6,856 bases of DNA. Origin: Candidatus Hydrogenedentota bacterium. GTDB taxonomy: Bacteria > Hydrogenedentota > Hydrogenedentia > Hydrogenedentales > CAITNO01. Shown here piece by piece: positions 1 through 6,042 of the stretch; the stretch's first letter is position 1, and each line of letters starts with the position of its first letter. The translations under genes were made by a program, and so were the position numbers. The stretch spans positions 1-6,856 of the forward strand of contig SKQZ01000317.1 of assembly GCA_007118765.1 (NCBI GenBank). Reading direction: 5' to 3'. The notes under the pieces are model-generated. The model was not told the origin of the DNA, searched no databases, and saw nothing but the letters and a program-made list of their open reading frames with translations.

Positions 1-137
1 ATCTAAAACAACGGCTCCACGAAAATAAGCAGACCTGTTTTGGAGAAGTCCGTTATCCATGTTCAATGGCAGACTTGCTACCAATTTGCTTTGGCTTAAA
101 TAACTGTATTTGTAGCGGCTATTATACTTATAGCGTC

Positions 138-166
138 ATTATACCCAACATATTATCGGTAAACAA
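138..166 (-). promoter_or_regulatory. Candidate sigma70-type promoter pointing left
   Basis: Read on the minus strand, there is a TTGTTT hexamer at 166-161, a 17-base spacer, and a perfect TATAAT at 143-138. A second TATAAT at 126-121 lies 16 bases after a TTGGGT at 148-143, so two overlapping promoters in tandem are possible. The -35 boxes match the consensus at only three of six positions, and the surrounding DNA is A+T-rich, so chance matches are plausible. If real, they would drive a gene to the left of the window, on the same strand as the pan genes. Confidence 0.28.
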
Positions 167-213
167 CATCCACAAGAGCTTGCACTGGTTAGCTGAAAAG
201 CGACTGCAAAGGA

Positions 214-228
214 TGCCCGCCACGGGCA
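214..228. repeat. Small G+C-rich inverted repeat
   Basis: TGCCCG (214-219) and CGGGCA (223-228) form a perfect 6-bp stem with a three-base loop. No run of T follows on either strand, so it is not a standard intrinsic terminator. It lies about 110 bases past the panD stop and could help protect or end the pan transcript, but this is speculative. Confidence 0.25.
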
Positions 229-317
229 AAATACGCAGTATGTTGCCATGCTGAATATTTAACTTGGATTACGCACCGTGGGTGCATCCCCAAAGCAAGT
301 GGCAAGAGGAATGAATT

Positions 318-333
318 ACAGAGTACGCTCTGT
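318..333 (-). terminator. Possible weak terminator hairpin after panD
   Basis: ACAGAG (318-323) and CTCTGT (328-333) form a perfect 6-bp stem with a four-base loop, starting six bases past the panD stop on the minus strand. This is where a transcript-end hairpin would sit. The sequence after it on the minus strand is AATTCATTCC, which lacks a proper T tract, so Rho-independent termination is not well supported. A second small hairpin (273-277 with 281-285) follows about 35 bases later. Confidence 0.25.
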
Positions 334-338
334 TGCGG

Positions 339-695
339 TTACTCGATTTCAGTGATGTGATTGTTTTCGTCCACATGCACAATGACGGGGTGGTGCTCGG
401 CGGCCTCGCTTGCGTCCATCTGCACGAAGGCAAGGGCGATAATCAAATCGCCGGGCTGGCCCAACCGTGCTGCAGCGCCGTTCAAACACATGACGCCGCT
501 GCCCCGTTCACCTTCGATCACATAGGTGACGAAGCGATCGCCCGTATTGATGTTGAGCACATGAACCTGTTCATATTCGAGCATGCCTGCCGCATCCATC
601 AGATCACGGTCTACGGTCAAACTGCCCCGATAGTTGAGGTCCGCTTCGGTCACCGTTGCCCGGTGTACCTTGCTTTTCATCATGGTTACCAACAT
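339..695 (-). CDS. panD: Aspartate 1-decarboxylase (pyruvoyl-type)
   Basis: PanD decarboxylates L-aspartate to beta-alanine, one of the two substrates of PanC, in the cytoplasm. The proenzyme is 118 residues, in the usual range. It cleaves itself between Gly24 and Ser25, and Ser25 becomes the pyruvoyl cofactor. Visible landmarks are Lys9, Tyr22-Arg-Gly24-Ser25, Arg54 and Thr57-Tyr58, all at the same numbers as in the E. coli enzyme, followed by the conserved GSGVMCLNGAAARLGQPGD segment (about residues 66-84). The ATG at 695 was chosen because it gives this exact numbering and has an AAGGAG ribosome site 11 bases upstream. A longer frame starting at 776 would run into panC and adds unconserved residues. 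The gene is the last of the folK-panBCD group, 55 bases after panC. The family assignment is very secure. Confidence 0.97.
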   Translation of the reverse strand: MLVTMMKSKVHRATVTEADLNYRGSLTVDRDLMDAAGMLEYEQVHVLNINTGDRFVTYVIEGERGSGVMCLNGAAARLGQPGDLIIALAFVQMDASEAAEHHPVIVHVDENNHITEIE

Positions 696-706
696 ACGCG
701 TGTCAA

Positions 707-712
707 CTCCTT
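707..712 (-). promoter_or_regulatory. panD ribosome binding site
   Basis: AAGGAG on the minus strand lies 11 bases before the ATG at 695. It supports that start over the upstream in-frame start at 776. The spacing is slightly long but acceptable. The second and third ATGs (683 and 680) would shift the catalytic Ser away from its standard number. Confidence 0.65.
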
Positions 713-732
713 TCCGGCGGCGGTTGTATATG

Positions 733-750
733 CCCGATACACTACTCGGG
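733..750 (-). repeat. Small inverted repeat in the panC-panD gap
   Basis: CCCGA and TCGGG (733-737 and 746-750) can form a 5-bp stem with an eight-base loop directly after the panC stop codon. It has no T tract. It might be a weak processing or pausing site inside the pan transcript, or chance. Confidence 0.2.
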
Positions 751-1605
751 TCACGTCTGTTGCGCGCCAGGATCAAACCTTACATTGTCTATAAGCCGCG
801 CCGTGGGCAGGACAATGGCTGCGGCCAGTGTTACCGGGCCTGCTACCGTGTCCACAGGCGCCATTGTCGCCGAATCCACCAGCTCCACATAATCTATGGT
901 TACGTCTTGCATCATATCACGCACTACACTTATAAGAACGTCCGGGTTCCGTTCACCATTCCGCAGCAACGTTTCCGCGTGGAACAGTGCCTTTGACAAA
1001 CACAACGCTTTCTCCCGGTCTTCGGCATTCAAATATTTGTTTCGCGAACTCATGGCCAAACCGTCGGGTTCGCGAACCGTGGGCAACGTCACAATCTCAA
1101 TGCCCATGTCCAGATCGCGCACCATGCGTTCTATGACGGCGCATTGTTGCGCATCTTTTTGACCAAAGTAGGCGCGATGCGGCTTCACCGCGTTAAACAA
1201 TTTCGATACCACGGTGGCGACGCCCCGAAAGAAGTGCGGTCGGCTGGCGCCGCACAACCCGTTGCTCACACCTTCCACGGTCACATACGTGGCGTATCCT
1301 TCGGAATACATGTCGGCGGCCGTGGGCGCATACACGACCTCAACCTTTTCCGCCTCCAGTTTCGCCAAATCATCGTCAAAGGGACGCGGATATTCATCAA
1401 AATCTTCGTTGGGCGCGAATTGCGTCGGGTTTACAAATATGCTGGCCACGGCCACATCGTTTTCGTGCACGGCGGCACGCACAAGGCACAGGTGGCCTTC
1501 GTGCAATGCACCCATGGTGGGTGCGAAACCGATGCGTATATCCGGATGCCTGCGTTGCGCTTCCGACCATGCGCGCATCGCTTCAGGCGTCGTAATTATC
1601 TTCAC
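751..1605 (-). CDS. panC: Pantothenate synthetase (pantoate--beta-alanine ligase)
   Basis: PanC joins pantoate and beta-alanine with ATP, through a pantoyl-adenylate intermediate, giving pantothenate and AMP in the cytoplasm. The product is 284 residues, typical for the family. Motifs in order are the HIGH-type ATP-binding loop MGALHEGH (residues 31-38), FVNPTQF (57-63) followed by the conserved NEDFDEYPR stretch, FGQKDAQQ (146-153), and the KMSKS-equivalent MSSRN (184-188) after REPDGLA. The C-terminus contains the familiar ARLIDN segment. The chosen start is a GTG at 1605, which overlaps the panB stop in a GTGA tetranucleotide and follows a GGAG 11 bases upstream. The 41 residues in frame above it lie inside panB and are not conserved. 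The overlap suggests translational coupling of panB and panC. The family call is very secure and the GTG start is likely. Confidence 0.96.
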   Translation of the reverse strand: MKIITTPEAMRAWSEAQRRHPDIRIGFAPTMGALHEGHLCLVRAAVHENDVAVASIFVNPTQFAPNEDFDEYPRPFDDDLAKLEAEKVEVVYAPTAADMYSEGYATYVTVEGVSNGLCGASRPHFFRGVATVVSKLFNAVKPHRAYFGQKDAQQCAVIERMVRDLDMGIEIVTLPTVREPDGLAMSSRNKYLNAEDREKALCLSKALFHAETLLRNGERNPDVLISVVRDMMQDVTIDYVELVDSATMAPVDTVAGPVTLAAAIVLPTARLIDNVRFDPGAQQT

Positions 1606-2396
1606 TCGTAGCAATGCTCCGGCCCAGGGAAAGTGCCGTCCTTGACTTCCTGGTGATATGCGGAAAAGGCAGCGCCCATGGCTTCGCGCACGTCCACATA
1701 GGTTTTGGTAAACTTCGTCTGACCCCAACCCAGCAGGTCATGACAGACCAACACCTGCCCATTGCAATCGGGTCCGGCGCCAATGCCGATGGTGGGTATG
1801 GACAAACTGAGGGTAATTTCTTTGGCCACTTCGGCGGGGACGCATTCCAGAACAATGGCGAAGCAGCCGACGCTTTGCAGTTCCAGCGCTTCCATGCGCA
1901 GACGGCGCGCCTTCTCCTCGCCTCGTCCCTGCACTTTGTAGCCGCCGAGCTGATGCAGGGATTGCGGGGTTAATCCAATATGCCCCATCACGGGAATGCT
2001 CGCTTTGATAAGGCTGCGGATGACGTCGCCAAAATAAACGACCGGCCCTTCAATCTTTACGCCTTGCGCGCCGCCTTCGCTCACAAGACGACCGGCATTG
2101 CGCACGGCTTCCTCGGGGCTAATCTGGTACGAAAGATAAGGCATGTCCGCAATCAACATGGCGCGTTTAAGGCCGCGCCGCACCATGGTCACATGGTGCA
2201 TCATCGCGTCCATGGTAACCCCCAGCGTATTGTCCAAGCCCATGATGGTATTACCGACGGAATCACCGACAAGCACGGCATCAACGCCCGCCTCGTCCAT
2301 CAGCACAGCCGTGGGATAGTCATACGCCGTCAGCATGCTGATTTTCTCGCCCTTCGCTTTCAGTTCGCGAAATGTGGTTGCATTTACTGCTGCCAT
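1602..2396 (-). CDS. panB: 3-methyl-2-oxobutanoate hydroxymethyltransferase
   Basis: PanB transfers a hydroxymethyl group from 5,10-methylenetetrahydrofolate to 2-oxoisovalerate, making ketopantoate, the first committed step to vitamin B5. The protein is 264 residues, the same length as E. coli PanB. It shows the (beta/alpha)8-barrel landmarks: the metal ligands Asp45 (in LVGDSVGN) and Asp84 (in IADMPYLSY), Lys114 and Glu116 in VKIEG, GHIGLTPQS (138-146), the catalytic-type Glu184 in VLECVP, and IGIGAG. The ATG at 2396 has AGGA nine bases upstream and puts Asp45 and Asp84 at their E. coli numbers. An in-frame start at 2450 would add 18 unconserved residues. panB lies 64 bases after folK and overlaps panC by four bases. 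The call is very secure. Confidence 0.97.
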   Translation of the reverse strand: MAAVNATTFRELKAKGEKISMLTAYDYPTAVLMDEAGVDAVLVGDSVGNTIMGLDNTLGVTMDAMMHHVTMVRRGLKRAMLIADMPYLSYQISPEEAVRNAGRLVSEGGAQGVKIEGPVVYFGDVIRSLIKASIPVMGHIGLTPQSLHQLGGYKVQGRGEEKARRLRMEALELQSVGCFAIVLECVPAEVAKEITLSLSIPTIGIGAGPDCNGQVLVCHDLLGWGQTKFTKTYVDVREAMGAAFSAYHQEVKDGTFPGPEHCYE

Positions 2397-2443
2397 AATT
2401 CTCTTTCCTGAACCGTGACGTACCCGTCCCGGTCCCTGGTTGG

Positions 2444-2457
2444 GCTCCAAGCGGAGC
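2444..2457 (-). repeat. Small inverted repeat in the folK-panB gap
   Basis: GCTCC (2444-2448) and GGAGC (2453-2457) can pair with a four-base loop, just after the folK stop. It has no T tract, so read-through from folK into panB is expected. It is low-value structure and may be chance. Confidence 0.2.
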
Positions 2458-2460
2458 GGT

Positions 2461-2973
2461 TCAAGAATATATCGCTTCGGCGCATCGCGTCAGTGGTTGC
2501 GATGTGAGCGCCTCTGATAAGGCATGAACCGTATCGCCTGTGATAGGGTCCACTGCATCAGGCGCGATTTCCGCCAAAGGCGTCAACACAAAGTCCCGTT
2601 CTCGAAAACGCTGATGGGGCAGGGTCAACGCATGCGTCTCCATGACCACGTCGCCCCAAAGAATCAAATCAATGTCAATGACGCGGGGGCCCCACCGAAC
2701 ACTCGGCAAACGACCAAGCCGCATCTCCAACGTTTTCACCATTTGCAGAAGTTCAAGCGGTGTCGCCACCGTCTCAATCTCCAATGCTATATTAAAGAAG
2801 TTCGGTTGTTCGGTCAAGCCCCAAGGCTCGGTTTCGTAAATACTGGAGACAGCAACAACGCGTACCTGATCAAGTGCTTCAAGGGCAAAAACCGCCTTCC
2901 GCAGCATTGCCAGCCTGTCACCCAGATTCGCGCCTAATCCCAGATGTACTGTAGATTGGTGTTGCGCCATCAT
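2461..2973 (-). CDS. folK: 2-amino-4-hydroxy-6-hydroxymethyldihydropteridine pyrophosphokinase (HPPK)
   Basis: FolK moves pyrophosphate from ATP onto 6-hydroxymethyl-7,8-dihydropterin, the step before dihydropteroate synthase in folate synthesis. The protein is 170 residues from the chosen ATG, in the normal range. The N-terminal strand HLGLGANLGDR (10-20), the substrate-loop region SSIYETEPWG (43-52), QPNFFN (56-61) and the signature RWGPRVIDIDLILWG (93-107), with the metal-binding Asp100 and Asp102, identify the family clearly. The start is uncertain. ATG 2973 and ATG 2970 are adjacent, with a weak GGA before them, and an in-frame GTG at 3009 would add 12 residues. Family alignments normally begin only a few residues before the first strand, so 2973 or 2970 is preferred. 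It is the first gene of the folK-panBCD group. Folate is the one-carbon cofactor of PanB, which fits the grouping. Confidence 0.95.
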   Translation of the reverse strand: MMAQHQSTVHLGLGANLGDRLAMLRKAVFALEALDQVRVVAVSSIYETEPWGLTEQPNFFNIALEIETVATPLELLQMVKTLEMRLGRLPSVRWGPRVIDIDLILWGDVVMETHALTLPHQRFRERDFVLTPLAEIAPDAVDPITGDTVHALSEALTSQPLTRCAEAIYS

Positions 2974-3029
2974 CGCTTCCGTCAGGTTGCCTAAATTGAT
3001 AGGGTACACGGATTTCCAACTTAAATCAA

Positions 3030-3058
3030 ATTCTACACATTTTGGCGGTTTTGGTCAA
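3030..3058 (-). promoter_or_regulatory. Likely sigma70 promoter of folK-panBCD
   Basis: On the minus strand, TTGACC (3058-3053) is separated by exactly 17 bases from TAGAAT (3035-3030). Each hexamer matches the sigma70 consensus at five of six positions. Transcription would start near 3023, giving a leader of about 50 bases to the folK ATG at 2973. No other promoter of similar quality was noticed in the gaps between folK, panB, panC and panD, so this one probably serves all four genes. The call rests on sequence match and position only. Confidence 0.6.
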
Positions 3059-3174
3059 GAAACTGCCGTGTTCGCCTCCTCGTCTCGAAGCAATGGAAAT
3101 GGGTCATGCAAATGCGCTATCCTACGGCATATCGCCCGGGTAAAAACACCGCCATTGACGCCTGTGCGTGGCCC

Positions 3175-3215
3175 TTGCGGCAGCGGCGTTTGTTATGTCG
3201 CAACCGGGAAACCCG
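3175..3215 (+). promoter_or_regulatory. Two adjacent hairpins in the trpS leader
   Basis: TTGCGGCA (3175-3182) pairs with TGTCGCAA (3196-3203) in an 8-bp stem with one G-U wobble and a 13-base loop. It is followed after one base by a second hairpin, CGGG (3205-3208) with CCCG (3212-3215) and an AAA loop. Both lie 42 or more bases before the trpS ATG. No T tract follows, so they are not a standard attenuator, and I see no T-box features. A role in trpS leader stability or regulation is possible but unproven. Confidence 0.28.
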
Positions 3216-3257
3216 ACGCAATAACGATCTATCCACCCCCTTACAAGGAATGAAATA

Positions 3258-4322
3258 ATGTCAACAGCACAAAGCAACGAGGTGATATTGTCAGGTATTC
3301 GTCCCACGGGACGGCTCCATTACGGGAATTATTTCGGGGCCATTTGGCATTTTCTACGGTTACAGCAAACGGATGCCTGTTGTTACTACTTTATTGCGGA
3401 TTATCACGCGCTGACAACCATTACGGACCGCCAGGAGATCTATCGGGCAACCCTTGATATGTTGCGCACCTACGTGGCCTGCGGGCTGGATCCCGAGAAG
3501 TCCGTCATTTACCGGCAAAGCGATTTGCCGTGTACCGCCGAATTAACCTTGTTGTTGGGCATGGTTACGAATATCGGTCACTTGGAACGGGGCACCACCT
3601 ACAAAGACAAGTTGGCCAAAGTACAGGACGATCCGAAAATCGCGGGCAACCCGCTGTCCTATGGCCTGCTGGGGTATCCCGTGTTGATGGCGGCCGATAT
3701 CCTCATCGTTCGGGCCGATGCCGTGCCCGTGGGCGATGACCAACGGCAGCACTTGGAAATGGCCTGCGATATTGCGGCCAAGTTTAACCACCGATTTGGC
3801 GAGGTGTTGCATATCCCCCGGCCCCTTGGCCGTGATGCTTTGCGGCTGCCCGGACTTGATGGCTCCGAGAAAATGGGCAAGAGCGAGAACAACACGCTTG
3901 ACCTGCTGGACGACCCGCAGACGGTGTTACGCAAAATCAAGGCGGTACCCACCACCACCGACCCCCTGCCGCTGGACACGGACAGCGATGCGCCCGAAGT
4001 CGTCATACCCAAAATGCCGCCCGGCGTGGGCGTACTGTATCGGCTGTTGTCGCTGTTGGCGCCGGAAGACGTCTATCTGGAGTTTCTGGGGCAATACCGT
4101 GCGGGCGGCAAGTTTTACGGCGCGCTCAAGAAGACGGTGGCGGAGCATGTGTCCAACTTTAACGCGCCCATCATCGAAAAGTATCATGACCCGGCCAACA
4201 ATGACACGTCCATTGAGGATTTCCTCCGGGAGAACGCCAAGCGGGTCACGCCGGTGGCCCTGGAAACGGTGGAAGCCTGTCGCGAGGCCATGGGGATTGG
4301 GCGCAGTTTGTATCGTGCATGA
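3258..4322 (+). CDS. trpS: Tryptophan--tRNA ligase
   Basis: TrpRS is a class I aminoacyl-tRNA synthetase that charges tRNA-Trp with tryptophan using ATP, in the cytoplasm. The protein is 354 residues, slightly longer than the roughly 330 typical of bacterial enzymes. The HIGH-type motif is RPTGRLHYGNYFGAI, with HYGN at residues 21-24. It is followed by the tryptophan-pocket region around YYFIADYHALTT, then MAADIL and the GDDQRQHLE segment, and finally the KMSKS-type loop KMGKS at 205-209 within GSEKMGKSENN. The ATG at 3258 has AAGGA eight bases upstream and leaves 10-11 residues before the first strand. The gene is divergent from folK and is the first of four closely packed plus-strand genes. 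No convincing sigma70 promoter was found upstream. The call is very secure. Confidence 0.96.
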   Translation: MSTAQSNEVILSGIRPTGRLHYGNYFGAIWHFLRLQQTDACCYYFIADYHALTTITDRQEIYRATLDMLRTYVACGLDPEKSVIYRQSDLPCTAELTLLLGMVTNIGHLERGTTYKDKLAKVQDDPKIAGNPLSYGLLGYPVLMAADILIVRADAVPVGDDQRQHLEMACDIAAKFNHRFGEVLHIPRPLGRDALRLPGLDGSEKMGKSENNTLDLLDDPQTVLRKIKAVPTTTDPLPLDTDSDAPEVVIPKMPPGVGVLYRLLSLLAPEDVYLEFLGQYRAGGKFYGALKKTVAEHVSNFNAPIIEKYHDPANNDTSIEDFLRENAKRVTPVALETVEACREAMGIGRSLYRA

Positions 4323-4324
4323 CC

Positions 4325-4331
4325 GGAAGGA
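4325..4331 (+). promoter_or_regulatory. Ribosome binding site deciding the oxidoreductase start
   Basis: GGAAGGA lies five bases before the ATG at 4337. It favours that start over the ATG at 4319, which overlaps the trpS stop in an ATGA but adds six residues before a normal Rossmann-fold N-terminus and would place this ribosome site inside the gene. Confidence 0.6.
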
Positions 4332-4336
4332 TAGCC

Positions 4337-5374
4337 ATGACACAGGAAATTAACATTGGCGTTATCGGGCTTGGCGGCATTTGTCGTACGCGCCATGTGC
4401 CGGGCTTTCAAAAGATTCCCGGTGTTCGCCTGCTTGCAGTGGCCAATCGCACGCAGTCGTCTGCAAAGCGGGCCGCCGAAGACTGCGGCATCCCTCATGT
4501 ATGCGATGACTGGCGCGCCGTAATTGACCGGGGCGACATCAATGCCGTGGTGATTGGAACGTGGCCGTATCTGCATTGTGAGGCGAGTGTTGCGGCGTTG
4601 ACTGCGGGCAAGCATGTTTTTTGTCAGGCGCGCATGGCGCGAAACCGTGACGAAGCGGAACGCATGTATTCTGCGGCGGCCGATTCGGGCAAGGTGGCCG
4701 CCTTGTGTCCCGTGCCCATCGGCATGCGGTACGACCGGGTGATGGCACGGTTGCTGGCGGACAATGCCATTGGCGCATTGCGGTATGTCTCCGTGCGAAG
4801 CCTTGCCGATACGTGGACGGATGCCCGTGCCCCCATTACATGGCGCAAAGACCGGCGGTTGTCCGGATTAAATATGCATACCTTCGGCATGTACATTGAA
4901 GTCATTCACCGGTGGTTTGGCCCCACGCGGCGCGTCAGCGGCGAAACCTATCTGTATACCGAGCGCCGACCTGATGACAGCGGTGTACTGACACCGGTTG
5001 AAATACCGGACCAGATTGCGGCCAACACCACACTGAACAATGACGTGCCGGTGCAGTATGCCATCAGCACGGTGTCGGCGGTTGCCGAAGACCGTATTGA
5101 CGTGTATGGCGACCGCGGCGCGTTGCAGTACGATATGAATGACGACATCCTGTATATAACGCGCGACGGCGCGACGACCCCGGTTGATATACACCCTGAG
5201 GAAGCATACGACGTGGAAAACTGGCGCGTGGAACAGGATTTTGTGGACGCAATTCGCAAGGGCACACCCTATCATCCCGATTTCGCCGATGGGTTGCGCT
5301 ATATGCGTGTATTGCAGGGCGCCTATGATTCGGCGGCATCGCGACAGGCGGTGGACGTGCCGTCAAACCCCTAA
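4337..5374 (+). CDS. Gfo/Idh/MocA-family oxidoreductase, QAR variant
   Basis: This is a 345-residue NAD(P)-dependent oxidoreductase of the Gfo/Idh/MocA family, whose members act on sugars, inositols and related compounds. The N-terminal Rossmann fold shows INIGVIGLGGI (5-15). The usual family stretch GKHVFCEKP reads GKHVFCQARMA here (91-101), so the EKP Glu and Lys are replaced by Gln97 and Arg99. In characterised members the EKP Lys contacts the cofactor or takes part in catalysis, so activity or substrate may differ. I recall similar QARMA sequences in other family members, so this is probably a subfamily rather than damage. The C-terminal domain contains LSGLNMHTFGMYIEVIHRWFG, with His181 and Glu188 near the expected active-site position. 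No signal peptide is visible. It starts 14 bases after trpS and ends 14 bases before the aldolase. The exact substrate is unknown. Confidence 0.9.
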   Translation: MTQEINIGVIGLGGICRTRHVPGFQKIPGVRLLAVANRTQSSAKRAAEDCGIPHVCDDWRAVIDRGDINAVVIGTWPYLHCEASVAALTAGKHVFCQARMARNRDEAERMYSAAADSGKVAALCPVPIGMRYDRVMARLLADNAIGALRYVSVRSLADTWTDARAPITWRKDRRLSGLNMHTFGMYIEVIHRWFGPTRRVSGETYLYTERRPDDSGVLTPVEIPDQIAANTTLNNDVPVQYAISTVSAVAEDRIDVYGDRGALQYDMNDDILYITRDGATTPVDIHPEEAYDVENWRVEQDFVDAIRKGTPYHPDFADGLRYMRVLQGAYDSAASRQAVDVPSNP

Positions 5375-5388
5375 TTGGAGCATCAGCA

Positions 5389-6042
5389 ATGGACAAACAA
5401 GCAATTCATAAGTACCTGACCGACAACGGCATCATCGCCATCGTGCGCGCAGACAGCGGCGACGGGTTGGCGCGCACGGTTGAAGCCGTTATGGAAGGGG
5501 GCGTACGCTGTATTGAAGTCACCATGACCACGCCCGGCGCGCTGGGGTGTATCGAAACTGCCTCCAAGAATCTGGCCGGCGCGGATGTCTGTCTCGGCGT
5601 GGGCAGCGTGCTCGACGCGGAAACTGCGCGGCTCGCCATTCTTGCAGGCGCAATGTATGTGGTCAGCCCCATCACCTCCAAAGAGGTGATTGACATGGCG
5701 CACCGCTATGGCAAGCCCTGTATGCCCGGCGCGTTCACACCCACGGAAATTTACAACGCATGGTTGCTTGGCGGCGACATCATCAAAGTGTTTCCCGCAA
5801 ATTGTGGCGGTCTAAGTTATATCAAGGCGGTGCGCGCACCATTGCCGCAGATTCCGCTGGCCCCCACCGGCGGGGTGAACCTCGACAACCTCGCCGATTT
5901 CGTGAAAGCGGGCGTGGTAGCCATTGGCGTGGGCGGCAATCTGGTCGAAAAGAAACTGGTGGAAGCCGGGGACTACAAAGGACTTACTGAAAACGCACGG
6001 CGCTATGCGGAGGCCTTTCAAGCGGCGCGGGAAGCGTTATGA
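5389..6042 (+). CDS. 2-dehydro-3-deoxy-phosphogluconate / 4-hydroxy-2-oxoglutarate aldolase family
   Basis: This is a class I Schiff-base aldolase of the KDPG/KHG family, which splits 2-keto-3-deoxy-6-phosphogluconate (or a related keto acid) into pyruvate and an aldehyde. The protein is 217 residues, typical for the family. Landmarks are GIIAIVR (14-20), EGGVRCIEVTMTTPGAL (36-52) with the catalytic-type Glu43, LGVGSVLD (69-76), VSPIT, the PGAFTPTE segment (113-120), the Schiff-base Lys133 in IIKVFPA, and the phosphate-loop region APTGGVNLDN. Two positions differ from E. coli Eda. The Arg of LEVTLRT is Thr here, and the Thr of GAGTV is Ser73. The first change is common in relatives and may alter substrate preference, so the symbol eda is withheld. 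The ATG at 5389 follows GGAG by eight bases. The gene overlaps the next one by four bases. Confidence 0.93.
   Translation: MDKQAIHKYLTDNGIIAIVRADSGDGLARTVEAVMEGGVRCIEVTMTTPGALGCIETASKNLAGADVCLGVGSVLDAETARLAILAGAMYVVSPITSKEVIDMAHRYGKPCMPGAFTPTEIYNAWLLGGDIIKVFPANCGGLSYIKAVRAPLPQIPLAPTGGVNLDNLADFVKAGVVAIGVGGNLVEKKLVEAGDYKGLTENARRYAEAFQAAREAL

Larger units (their letters stand above)
1..338. other. Gene-poor A+T-richer region left of panD
   Basis: No gene in this stretch can be supported. By direct count the first 240 bases are about 42% G+C, clearly lower than the neighbouring genes. One plus-strand frame is open from the left edge (position 3) to a TGA ending at 254, about 83 codons. Its product is rich in Cys, Asn and Ile, resembles no family I recognise, and the internal ATG at 66 lacks a convincing Shine-Dalgarno sequence. 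It could be a chance frame or the tail of an unseen gene. The region also holds two leftward promoter-like sequences (about 121-166) and three small perfect inverted repeats: 214-228, 273-285 and 318-333. The simplest reading is an intergenic region between panD and a leftward-transcribed gene beyond the window. Confidence 0.5.

Noticed and set aside
678..706. Perfect TTGACA (706-701, minus strand) as an internal panD promoter
   Set aside because: The hexamer 17 bases downstream is ATGATG, which does not resemble a -10 box, and it lies inside the panD coding sequence. The match is probably incidental to the ribosome site region.
696..776. Longer panD start on the minus strand
   Set aside because: It would overlap the end of panC and add 27 unconserved residues. 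The ATG at 695 puts Gly24-Ser25 at the standard cleavage position and has its own AAGGAG.
333..794. 153-codon plus-strand open frame antisense to panD
   Set aside because: It lies wholly over panD and the end of panC. The minus-strand products carry full family motifs, while this frame shows no recognisable domain. It is a shadow frame.
2397..2450. Upstream panB start giving an 18-residue extension
   Set aside because: The extension is not family-like, and the ATG at 2396 has a good ribosome site and standard active-site numbering.
3093..3143. 16-residue open frame upstream of trpS as an attenuation leader peptide
   Set aside because: It contains no tryptophan codon, has only a weak ribosome site, and is not followed by a terminator with a T tract.
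3155..3183. TTGACG as the -35 box of a trpS promoter
   Set aside because: The sequence 17 bases downstream is CGGCAG, not a -10 box. Shifting the spacer by one or two bases does not help.
3010..3257. T-box riboswitch or tRNA gene in the divergent gap
   Set aside because: No T-box consensus, specifier loop or cloverleaf pattern could be found by eye.
4319..4336. ATG at 4319 as the oxidoreductase start
   Set aside because: It overlaps the trpS stop neatly, but the GGAAGGA site at 4325-4331 serves the ATG at 4337, which gives a normal Rossmann-fold N-terminus.
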